From NCBI GenBank assembly GCA_030424955.1, contig JAUHVS010000412.1, forward strand, positions 1 to 5,867: a stretch of 5,867 nucleotides of DNA, written 5' to 3'. A model generated the notes under the pieces. That model saw only the letters and a program-made list of their open reading frames with translations, did no database searches and was not told the origin of the DNA. The position numbers were made by a program, and so were the translations under genes. Positions within the stretch are counted from its first letter, which is position 1, and the number at the start of each line of letters is the position of its first letter. Below are positions 1-5,531 of the stretch, piece by piece. The DNA comes from a bacterium (lineage in GTDB: Bacteria > Myxococcota_A > Bradymonadia > UBA7976 > UBA1532).

Positions 1-119
1 GGCAGCACCCGGCCCACCACCCGCGCGGCTCCGAGGCGCGCCCCGTCGAGCCGGCCGGCGAGGGCGGCGGTGGGGTTGACCGGCACGCCGGGGAACGGGC
101 CGAATCCCGTCACCAGCAC
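1..119 (-). CDS. pcp: Pyroglutamyl-peptidase I (pyrrolidone carboxylate peptidase), N-terminal fragment
   Basis: Family C15 cysteine peptidases remove N-terminal pyroglutamate from peptides in the cytoplasm. Only the first 39 codons are in the window; the gene runs off the left edge. The visible N-terminus reads (M)LVTGFGPFPGVPVNPT, matching the family's opening beta strand and the TGFxPFxxxxxNPS motif. The catalytic Glu, Cys and His lie further on and cannot be checked. I chose the GTG at 119 because a GAGG ribosome binding site lies 8 nt upstream (131-128) and because family members normally begin two to five residues before VTGF. An in-frame ATG at 161 would add 14 residues that do not look like the family, and would overlap the divergent start at 160. 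The family assignment is firm for so short a piece; the start is probable. Confidence 0.82.
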   Translation of the reverse strand, partial: MLVTGFGPFPGVPVNPTAALAGRLDGARLGAARVVGRVL

Positions 120-133
120 GGTGAATCCCTCTG

Positions 134-146
134 CGGTCGTCGACCG
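134..146. repeat. Short perfect inverted repeat between divergent genes
   Basis: CGGTCG-T-CGACCG is a 13-bp inverted repeat in the 40 bp between the pcp start (119) and the small cysteine-protein start (160). Its place between divergent starts would suit an operator for a dimeric regulator. In DNA this rich in GC, six matching pairs can easily arise by chance, so the role is only a guess. Confidence 0.25.
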
Positions 147-159
147 GCCGTGAGCCTGC

Positions 160-333
160 ATGTCTCCCCCGTTCCCCAGCAGCCTCTGCCACCGCTGCGC
201 CCACAATCGCTATATCACGACCCCCCGAGGATCGACGTTCTTGCGGTGCGGCGCCTTGGCGCAGAAGTACCTGCCCCAGCCCATCCGCCGCTGCCCGGCC
301 TTCAGCCCCCGCCCCCGCCAGGAGAGCCCATGA
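160..333 (+). CDS. Small four-cysteine protein (57 aa), unknown function, overlapping the methyltransferase gene
   Basis: A 57-residue ORF with Cys at residues 10, 13, 30 and 45: a CHRC knuckle, then TFLRCGAL, then KYLPQPIRRCPAF. The spacing could suit a zinc-ribbon-like or Fe-S site, but this is inference. From memory it resembles short, unnamed bacterial proteins with a CHxC...KYxxQPV..CPAF pattern; I cannot name a family. ATG at 160 is the only usual start, because an in-frame TGA lies at 151-153; no strong ribosome binding site precedes it. Its TGA (331-333) overlaps the next ATG (330) as ATGA, and that gene's AGGAG site lies within its last codons. This supports real translation and coupling to the DUF938 gene. 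Six of its 57 codons end in A or T, slightly more than its neighbours. Confidence 0.62.
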   Translation: MSPPFPSSLCHRCAHNRYITTPRGSTFLRCGALAQKYLPQPIRRCPAFSPRPRQESP

Positions 334-920
334 CCGCCCGCTTCGCCCCCGCCGCCGAGCGCAACCAGCAGCCCATCCTCGACGCCCTCGCCCCGCGCCT
401 GCCCGCCACCGGCCACCTGCTCGAGATCGCCAGCGGCACGGGCCAGCACGCCACCTGGCTCGCCCAGCACCTGCCAGGCTGGACCGTGCAGCCCAGCGAC
501 CTGGACCCCGACACCCCCGCCAGCGTCGCCGCCTGGGCCCAGGACCGGGGCGTCGCCGCCCGCGTGCGCCCCGCGCTGGCCCTGGACGTCACCGACGCCG
601 CCTGGCCCATCGACGCCTGCGACGCGGTGTACTGCGCGAACATGATTCACATCTCGCCCTGGGCCGCGACCCTGGGGCTCTTCGCCGGCGTGGGCCGGCT
701 GGCGGCGCCGCTGTTCCTGTACGGCCCCTTCCGCTTCGCGGGTGAGACCGCCCCCAGCAACCTGCAGTTCGAGCAGTGGCTGAAGGCCAAGGACCCGCGC
801 TACGGCGTCCGCGATGTGGAGGATCTGCGCCCGCTCGCCGCCGAGGCGGGGCTGGCGCTGGCCGAGGTCTTGCCGCTGCCGGCCAACAACCACCTGCTCG
901 TGTGGCGCCCCACGGCGTGA
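330..920 (+). CDS. DUF938 family SAM-dependent methyltransferase (METTL26-like)
   Basis: A 196-residue class I methyltransferase-fold protein, near the usual ~200 for the family. Visible family signatures are the opening FAPAAERNQQPIL, the SAM-binding motif I LEIASGTGQHATWL (residues 31-44), QPSDLDP (54-60) in the acidic-loop position, DAVYCANMIHISPW (98-111), FLYGPFRFAGETAPSN (129-144), DPRYGVRD (155-162) and the ending PANNHLLVWRP. The substrate of this family is not established. The start at 330 has AGGAG 5 nt upstream (320-324) and fits the family N-terminus; the reading frame stays open upstream to about 150 but that part is proline-rich and unlike the family. The segment GRLAAPLFLYGPF (122-134) seems about three residues shorter than the usual L-x-PGG-x-LFLYGPF loop. 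It is probably co-translated with the small cysteine protein. Confidence 0.87.
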   Translation: MTARFAPAAERNQQPILDALAPRLPATGHLLEIASGTGQHATWLAQHLPGWTVQPSDLDPDTPASVAAWAQDRGVAARVRPALALDVTDAAWPIDACDAVYCANMIHISPWAATLGLFAGVGRLAAPLFLYGPFRFAGETAPSNLQFEQWLKAKDPRYGVRDVEDLRPLAAEAGLALAEVLPLPANNHLLVWRPTA

Positions 921-935
921 CCCGTGGGTGACGGT

Positions 936-961
936 GGCCGCCCGGTCAGGCGGGCGCGGCC
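936..961. terminator. GC-rich hairpin at the convergent junction
   Basis: Left arm 936-944 (GGCCGCCCG) pairs with CGGGC (951-955) and GGCC (958-961), with a two-base bulge at 956-957 and a 6-nt loop. It lies between the methyltransferase stop (920) and the thioredoxin-fold gene stop (946-948), overlapping the latter. Position suggests a two-way terminator, but no T-run follows on either strand. Confidence 0.33.
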
Positions 962-1263
962 ATCAGCGACAGCAGCCGCTCCACGTCGCTCAGGCTCATG
1001 TGCCGGCTGAAGCGGCCCACCTCGCGGCCCTCATCGAACACCAGCACCGTGGGCACCGTGAACACCACCCGCTGCCCCGCCACGGCGGGGTGGGCCTCGG
1101 CGTCCACGTAGACGCCCGGCACCCCGTACTGGGCGAGCAGGCCCTCGATCTTGGGCTTGAGGGCCACACACACGCCGCAGGACGGGCGCGACACGTAGGC
1201 CACCAGCTGGGCCGTGTCGGTGACCAGGGCGTCGAAGTCCTCGTCGGCCCCGAGCGCGCGCAT
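946..1263 (-). CDS. Small thioredoxin-fold protein with CGVC active site
   Basis: A 105-residue cytoplasmic thioredoxin-like protein; no signal peptide or membrane segment is seen. The redox motif CGVC is at 29-32 after VAYVSRPS (beta strand 2), and the cis-proline is in VFTVPTVLVF (Pro71) before the last strands. CGVC replaces the CGPC of classical thioredoxins; the central residue affects redox potential in this fold, so it may be a thiol oxidoreductase of a YbbN/TrxA-like type rather than general thioredoxin. Its ATG overlaps the darP stop (TGATG, 1265-1261), and GAGGG (1274-1270) lies 6 nt upstream inside the last darP codons, so the start is well supported and translational coupling is likely. 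The partner protein cannot be read from the sequence. Confidence 0.86.
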   Translation of the reverse strand: MRALGADEDFDALVTDTAQLVAYVSRPSCGVCVALKPKIEGLLAQYGVPGVYVDAEAHPAVAGQRVVFTVPTVLVFDEGREVGRFSRHMSLSDVERLLSLMAAPA

Positions 1264-1856
1264 CAGGCGCCCTCGAGGTCGTCGTCGTCGTCGGCGTCCA
1301 GCGCGTCCTCGGCGCTGGCCTCGCCGCCCAGCAGGAACCGCTTCACCAGCCGGTAGAGGGTGCGCCGCGTGCGCGCGGGCTTGCCCGCCGCGATGTCCCG
1401 CGCGCCCTGCCGCACGAGCTGGCGCATGTGCTGCCGATCCCCCTCGGCCGCGGGGAACGCCTCGATGAAGGCCTCGATGGCCTCAGGCCCCTCGGCCAGC
1501 AGCCGGTCGCGCCAGCCCTCGCTGGCGTGCAACACGTCCACGTCGTCGCCGTGCCCGAGCTCCGCGCGATCCAGCGCCGCCTTGATGGGCGCCTCGTCCA
1601 CCTGCATCAGCAGCCGCGCCACGTGCCGGATCTGGCGGTTCTTGGCGCCGCTGCGCTTCAGGCGCCGGGCGAGGCGCACGGCCTCGGCCAGCTCCGCGTC
1701 CACGTCGAAGGGCACGCCGATCAGCCACTCGTCGCGCACCGTCGCGAGCCGCTCGGCCAGCGCCGTGACCACCTCGTGCTGGGCGTCGCGGCGGGCCTTG
1801 CGGGTGTAGCGGTTCTCGTCCGGCTTGACCGGGAAGACGTCTTCGTATTCGCTCAT
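1263..1856 (-). CDS. darP: DarP / YjgA (DUF615) family ribosome-associated protein
   Basis: A 197-residue, mostly helical and charged protein. It has the pattern of the YjgA/DUF615 family, whose E. coli member associates with late 50S ribosomal subunit assembly intermediates. Matching segments are the basic N-terminus RYTRKARRDAQ (16-26), LIGVPFDVDAELAEAVRLARRLK (45-67), the GAKNRQIRHVARLLMQVDEAPIKAALD block (70-96), WRDRLLAEGPEAIEAFIEAFPAAE (115-138) and DRQHMRQLVRQGARD (140-154). The tail (about 178-197) is acidic, with a five-Asp run encoded by a GAC repeat (1278-1292). The ATG at 1856 fits the usual short family N-terminus; its ribosome binding site is weak. It is the first gene of a pair with the thioredoxin-fold gene. 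DarP is best known in beta- and gammaproteobacteria, so its host here is of some interest. Confidence 0.87.
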   Translation of the reverse strand: MSEYEDVFPVKPDENRYTRKARRDAQHEVVTALAERLATVRDEWLIGVPFDVDAELAEAVRLARRLKRSGAKNRQIRHVARLLMQVDEAPIKAALDRAELGHGDDVDVLHASEGWRDRLLAEGPEAIEAFIEAFPAAEGDRQHMRQLVRQGARDIAAGKPARTRRTLYRLVKRFLLGGEASAEDALDADDDDDLEGA

Positions 1857-1900
1857 GGCGGCGCAGCCTAGTCAGGTGCCGGGCGGCACTCAAGCGGCAC

Positions 1901-1918
1901 GCGCCGGGCGCCCGGCGC
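1901..1918. promoter_or_regulatory. 18-bp perfect palindrome in the divergent darP / lipoprotein promoter region
   Basis: GCGCCGGGCGCCCGGCGC is a perfect 18-bp palindrome, about 45 bp upstream of darP and 80 bp upstream of the lipoprotein ATG. Its place in the 143-bp gap between divergent genes suits an operator for a dimeric regulator. It consists only of G and C, and in DNA of this composition a chance match of this length somewhere in the window is not negligible. The same gap holds a consensus -35 hexamer, TTGACA (1958-1963), but no acceptable -10 follows at 16-18 bp. Confidence 0.3.
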
Positions 1919-1999
1919 CGCGCCCACGCGCTCCGCCCTTGCGACCCGGCCGCCGGCTTGACAGGCTGCGTGCGCACACAGGGGAAGGGACCCGGCTCA

Positions 2000-2815
2000 A
2001 TGCAGATCAACCGTCGACTCAAGGCCGCCGCCGTGCTGGCGATCGCCCTCGGCCTCACCGGCTGCTTCAACTCGGGCGTGTACCGCACGGCCCGCACCCT
2101 CAAGAAGGGTGAGGGCGACCTGGGCTTCAGCTTCGCCGTCACCAACATCAGCCAGACCAGCACCACGGTGAGGGCGACCGAGTCCGGCGAGTCCAAGAGC
2201 GACGAGTCCGACACGTCGCTCACGCTGCCGACCATCATCCCCGAGATCAGCTACCACCTGGGCATCACCGACGACTTCGAGTTCGGCGGGCGCGTGGCCC
2301 CGGGCAGCCTGTTCATCGAGCTGGACGGCAAGTACCGCTTCATCGGCGGCCCGGACGAGAAGCTGCACGTCGCCGCGGGCCTGCACCTGGGCTACCAGAC
2401 GGCCCTGATCATGGACGGCCCGAGCGTCAGCATCCCGGTCATCGCCACCTACGACGTCTCGGACAACATCGCGATCAACGTCGCGGCCTTCGGGCGCGTG
2501 CTGTTCTTGGACGACGCCGTCGAGGACCTCGACGTGGCCTTCACCGGCACCACCACCACCGTGGGCGGGCACATCGGCCTCGAGCTGCGGGGCGACACCT
2601 TCTACATCATGCCGGCCTTCGAGGTGTCGAAGTGGATGGCCGAGACCGAGACCGAGAGCGACGGCCAGAGCGCCACGGTCGACTTCGACACCACCGTCAT
2701 GCAGGGCATGATCAACTTCGGCATCGTGTTCGGCCGCGAGAAGCAGCAGCTCGACCGCATGGAGAAGAAGATCGACAAGATGGACGAGAAGCTCGACCGA
2801 GCCCTCGACAAGTAG
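2000..2815 (+). CDS. Exported lipoprotein with beta-rich body and C-terminal coiled coil, unknown function
   Basis: A 271-residue protein. Residues 1-21 are a lipoprotein signal peptide: positive start (NRRLK), hydrophobic core AAAVLAIALG, and lipobox LTGC with the lipidated Cys at 22. The next residues are not the +2 Asp of inner-membrane retention, so outer-membrane sorting is likely by the E. coli rule. Residues 40-245 alternate polar and apolar residues in many short strands (GFSFAVTNI, FEFGGRVA, LHVAAGLHLGYQTALI, AINVAAFGRVLFL, TVGGHIGLELRG, GMINFGIVFG) as in small outer-membrane beta-barrels. The end (247-271) is a helix with perfect 3-4 spacing of L251, M254, I258, M261, L265, which predicts a coiled coil. 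ATG 2000 is preferred: GGAAGGGA (1983-1990) lies 9 nt upstream. An in-frame TTG at 1958 would precede the signal peptide with unsuitable residues. I do not recognise a family. Confidence 0.8.
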   Translation: MQINRRLKAAAVLAIALGLTGCFNSGVYRTARTLKKGEGDLGFSFAVTNISQTSTTVRATESGESKSDESDTSLTLPTIIPEISYHLGITDDFEFGGRVAPGSLFIELDGKYRFIGGPDEKLHVAAGLHLGYQTALIMDGPSVSIPVIATYDVSDNIAINVAAFGRVLFLDDAVEDLDVAFTGTTTTVGGHIGLELRGDTFYIMPAFEVSKWMAETETESDGQSATVDFDTTVMQGMINFGIVFGREKQQLDRMEKKIDKMDEKLDRALDK

Positions 2816-2868
2816 GCCGCGGCCCAGGGCCAGCGGCGCCCCGCCCCCGCCTGGGGGCCGGAGGCGCC
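2816..2868. terminator. Strong hairpins at the convergent end of the lipoprotein and DUF2911 genes
   Basis: Two overlapping hairpins follow the lipoprotein stop. The first pairs 2816-2825 (GCCGCGGCCC) with 2827-2837, with a very tight loop and one bulged A. The second pairs GGCGCC (2835-2840) with GGCGCC (2863-2868), three further pairs (2841-2843 with 2859-2861), and CCCCC (2844-2848) with GGGGG (2853-2857), loop GCCT, with two single bulges. They share 2835-2837, so they exclude each other. Both sit between convergent genes and could end transcription both ways. No T-run follows, as is common in GC-rich genomes. Confidence 0.42.
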
Positions 2869-2879
2869 TCAGCCGGGCC

Positions 2880-3728
2880 TCAGCGCTTGGACTTCCAGTC
2901 CTTGAGCGCCTTCTCGACCTGCCCCTTCCAGAAGAAGTAGTCGTCCTTCTGCCCGAGCGCGTAGGCGGTCTCGGCCAGCGGGTAGGCGGCCTTGTAGTCG
3001 CCGCCCTTGGCGAGCAGATCGGCCTTCAGCCAGCTGTTGAACCAGGTCTGCTCGATGGCGATGGAGGCGTCGAGCAGCGCCAGGGCGCCCTTGGCGTCGC
3101 CGGCCCCGGCGCGGTAGCGGGCGGCGTTGGCCAGCGCGCGGCTGCTGGTCTTCTGGTAGCCCGTGGTAGCGGCGGCGACGTGATCCGCCGTGGCGACCTG
3201 GATGGGCAGGCGCACGCGGGTGGTGTCCCACTCCAGGTCCAGGTGGGTGCCCTCATCGGTGGTGTCCGCGAAGACGAAGGCCATGCGCTCCCGCACGGGG
3301 ATCGTGGTGGGCTTCACCTTGGTGCGCAGCAGGTCCAGCTTCTCGTCGTACTGCCGGGTGCCGCCCTGGTTGGGGTTCTTGTTGAGGATGACGGTCCACT
3401 CGGCCTTGCCGGGGATCGTGAACAGCGCGTACTTGCCGGCGGGCACCGCGGTGCCGGCGATGGTGACGTCGGTGCCGAACTCGATGGTGGTGGCGCCGTT
3501 GGCGCCGGTGCGCCACAGGGTGCCGAAGGGCAGCAGGCCGCCGAAGACGTCGCGGCCCTTCTTGCCGGGGCTGCTGTAGCTCACGGTGATCGGGGTGATG
3601 CCCACGGTCTGCATGACCGACGCGGCGGGGCTGGGCTGCGGCATGGCCAGGCCATCGGCCAGGGCGGGGGTGGCGCTGAGGGACAGCGCGGCGAGGAGCA
3701 CCGCGGGACGAACCAGGCGACGAAGCAT
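2880..3728 (-). CDS. Secreted DUF2911 protein with C-terminal TPR-like helices
   Basis: A 282-residue exported protein. Residues 1-24 form a Sec signal peptide (LRRLVR, then AVLLAALSLS, cleavage after PALA). Residues ~31-180 show the DUF2911 pattern: SPAASVMQTVGITPITVSYSSPGKKGRDVFG, LPFGTLWRTGANGATTIEFGTDVTIAG, VPAGKYALFTIPGKAEWTVILNKN, then beta strands ending DLEWDTTRVRLPIQV. Residues ~195-280 are paired helices of TPR type (RALANAARYRAGAGDAKGALALLDASI, LKADLLAKGGDYKAAYPLAETAYALG). DUF2911 has no settled function. The ATG at 3728 is chosen because AGGAG (3740-3736) lies 7 nt upstream; a TTG at 3731 is also in frame but sits too close. The gene starts 4 bp after the symporter stop, so the two are surely co-transcribed, suggesting but not proving a link to uptake. 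Confidence 0.9.
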   Translation of the reverse strand: MLRRLVRPAVLLAALSLSATPALADGLAMPQPSPAASVMQTVGITPITVSYSSPGKKGRDVFGGLLPFGTLWRTGANGATTIEFGTDVTIAGTAVPAGKYALFTIPGKAEWTVILNKNPNQGGTRQYDEKLDLLRTKVKPTTIPVRERMAFVFADTTDEGTHLDLEWDTTRVRLPIQVATADHVAAATTGYQKTSSRALANAARYRAGAGDAKGALALLDASIAIEQTWFNSWLKADLLAKGGDYKAAYPLAETAYALGQKDDYFFWKGQVEKALKDWKSKR

Positions 3729-3732
3729 CAAT

Positions 3733-5442
3733 TCACTCCTGAGTGAGGGGTGCAGGGCCGACGCCCCGCAAGATGAGTTGGACCAGGATGGCCAGGCCGA
3801 CCACCAGGGCGCAGCCGATGGCGTTGAACCACAAGTATCCGATTTGACTGGTGAAGTAGAGGCCGATCACCGTGATCTGCGCGAGCACCGCGGCGATGAA
3901 CACCGCCGAGCCTCGCACCCACTTCACGAAGAAGGCCACCAGGAAGATGCCCAGGATCACGCCGTAGAAGATCGAGCCCAGGATGTTCACCGCCTGGATG
4001 AGGTTGTCGATGAGCGAGGCGAAGGTGGCGAACCCCACCGCCACCAACCCCCAGAACACCGTGAACGCCTTGCTCACCCACAGCGTGTGGGCGTCCGTGG
4101 CGTCCGGCTTCCATAGGCGCTTATACAAGTCCACCACCGAGGTGGCCCCCAGGGCGTTCAGCTCGCTGGCGGTGCTGCTCATGGCGGCCGACAGGATCAC
4201 CGCCAGCAGCAAGCCCACCAGCCCCGCGGGCAGGTACTTCAGCACGAAGGACACGAAGATGTAGTCGCTGTCCTTCAGCTCCACGTCGGGCAGGGCGACC
4301 TTGAGGGTGGCCTTGGCCTCGGTGCGCAGGGCCACCATCTCGCCCTGGGCCGCCTGGAGCGCCTCGCGGCCCGCCGCCAGCCCGGCGGCGTCGTCCGCCA
4401 CGTGGGCCGCCGCCAGCGCCGTCGCGCTCGCCTTGCGGCGCTCGAAGGCCGCGTCCCAGCGCCCCTCGATCTCGCGCAGCTTCGGCCCCTCGGCGGTCTG
4501 GTGCGCGCGCTCGAGGGCCGGCTGGTTGAAGAACACCGGCGGGCGCTCGAACAGGAAGAACACGAACACCAGGATGCCGATGAACAGGATCAGGAACTGC
4601 ATCGGGATCTTGAGCATGCCGTTGAACAGCAGCCCCAGCCGGCTCTCGGTGACCGACTTGCCGCCCAGGTAGCGCTGCACCTGGCTCTGGTCGGTGCCGA
4701 AGTAGCTCAGGGCCAAGAACAGCCCGCCGGTGAGCCCCGACCAGATGTTGTAGCGGTTGTCGAGGTCGAACTCGAAGTCGATGGCGTTGATGCGCCCCAG
4801 CGCGCCGGCGAGCCGGGTGGCGCCGCTGAGCGACACCCCGTCGGGCAGCCGCATGGCGATGACCACCGCCGCGATCACGATGCCGCCCATGATCACCATC
4901 ATCTGCTGGCGCTGGGTCTGGCTGACGGCCTTCGAGCCGCCGCTGACGGTGTAGACGATGACCACCGAGCCGATGGCCAGGTTGGTGATGTTGAGCGACC
5001 AGCCCAGCAGGCTGCTCAGGATGATCGCGGGCGCGTAGATCGAGATCCCCGCCGCCAGCCCGCGCCCGACCATGAACAGCAGCGCCGCCAGCACCCGCGT
5101 CTTGGGGTCGAAGCGCTGCTCCAGGTACTCGTAGGCCGTGAAGACGTTGAGCTTGTAGTAGATGGGCACGAACACCGCGCTGATGATCACCATCGCGATG
5201 GGCAGGCCCAGGTAGAACTGCACGAAGCGCAGGCCGTCCTCGTAGGCCTGGCCCGGCACCGAGAGGAAGGTGATGGCGCTGGCCTGGGTGGCCATGATCG
5301 ACAGCCCGATGGTGGGCCAGCGCAGGTCGCCGTCGCCGCGCAGGTAGCTGGCGGCGTCGCCGGTGTGGCGGGTCTTCCAGGTGCCGTAGACGGCGATGAA
5401 GGCGATGGTGCCGATGAGCACCGCCCAGTCGATCGGGGTCAT
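3733..5442 (-). CDS. Sodium:solute symporter (SSS/SLC5 family), substrate unknown
   Basis: A 569-residue inner-membrane transporter of the LeuT fold that couples solute uptake to sodium entry. About 13 hydrophobic segments are visible. Family marks are SIMATQASAITFLSVPG (48-64, first Na+-site helix), VSGGSKAV (166-173), SYFGTDQSQVQRYLGG (246-261) and LSAAMSSTASELNAL (417-431), where Ser422-Ser423 align with the Na2-site serine pair of vSGLT. Residues ~300-392 form a hydrophilic, Ala- and charge-rich helical insert between two membrane segments, as in the long symporters of Bacteroidota and Myxococcota; the substrate (sugar, vitamin or other) cannot be named. ATG 5442 follows GAGGG by 7 nt and starts just before the first membrane segment. 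The frame stays open upstream to 5559, but that stretch is not membrane-protein-like and overlaps the RnfC-like fragment. It heads an operon with the DUF2911 gene. Confidence 0.92.
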   Translation of the reverse strand: MTPIDWAVLIGTIAFIAVYGTWKTRHTGDAASYLRGDGDLRWPTIGLSIMATQASAITFLSVPGQAYEDGLRFVQFYLGLPIAMVIISAVFVPIYYKLNVFTAYEYLEQRFDPKTRVLAALLFMVGRGLAAGISIYAPAIILSSLLGWSLNITNLAIGSVVIVYTVSGGSKAVSQTQRQQMMVIMGGIVIAAVVIAMRLPDGVSLSGATRLAGALGRINAIDFEFDLDNRYNIWSGLTGGLFLALSYFGTDQSQVQRYLGGKSVTESRLGLLFNGMLKIPMQFLILFIGILVFVFFLFERPPVFFNQPALERAHQTAEGPKLREIEGRWDAAFERRKASATALAAAHVADDAAGLAAGREALQAAQGEMVALRTEAKATLKVALPDVELKDSDYIFVSFVLKYLPAGLVGLLLAVILSAAMSSTASELNALGATSVVDLYKRLWKPDATDAHTLWVSKAFTVFWGLVAVGFATFASLIDNLIQAVNILGSIFYGVILGIFLVAFFVKWVRGSAVFIAAVLAQITVIGLYFTSQIGYLWFNAIGCALVVGLAILVQLILRGVGPAPLTQE

Positions 5443-5531
5443 GACCAGGCCCTCGTGAACCACCACAGCAGGGCCACCACGGCCACCAGGCTGCCCAGCA
5501 CCACCTGCCCGGGCTGCTCGCGCATCAGCAT
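5439..5531 (-). CDS. Possible tiny membrane ORF overlapping the symporter start (or tail of a lost upstream gene)
   Basis: Thirty codons from ATG 5531 (or 28 from ATG 5525) end in a TGA that overlaps the symporter ATG as ATGA. The peptide has one likely membrane helix, VVLGSLVAVVALLWWFTRAW. Very short membrane proteins are known next to some sodium:solute symporter genes, and the tight overlap fits that. Against it, there is no good ribosome binding site, and its first residues (MLMREQPGQVV) continue the RnfC-like reading directly. The hydrophobic end may instead be the last piece of a larger upstream gene that has been replaced at the junction. Confidence 0.33.
   Translation of the reverse strand: MLMREQPGQVVLGSLVAVVALLWWFTRAWS

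Noticed and set aside
150..329. N-terminal extension of the methyltransferase frame
   Set aside because: Proline-rich and unlike the DUF938 family; the AGGAG site and family N-terminus place the start at 330, and the small cysteine ORF occupies this stretch in another frame.
1958..1963. TTGACA as a sigma-70 -35 box
   Set aside because: A perfect hexamer, but bases at the expected -10 position (around 1980-1987, GGGGAA) do not resemble TATAAT, so I do not call a promoter.
1958..1999. Longer form of the lipoprotein starting at TTG 1958, which itself reads L-T-G-C like a lipobox
   Set aside because: No signal-peptide-like sequence precedes that LTGC, and the true signal peptide with a second LTGC starts at ATG 2000 with a ribosome binding site; the first LTGC looks coincidental.
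3180..3746. Long plus-strand open frames across the DUF2911 gene, and similar long open frames opposite other genes
   Set aside because: Gly/Ala/Arg/His-rich translations typical of antisense frames in GC-rich DNA; the minus strand has clear domains.
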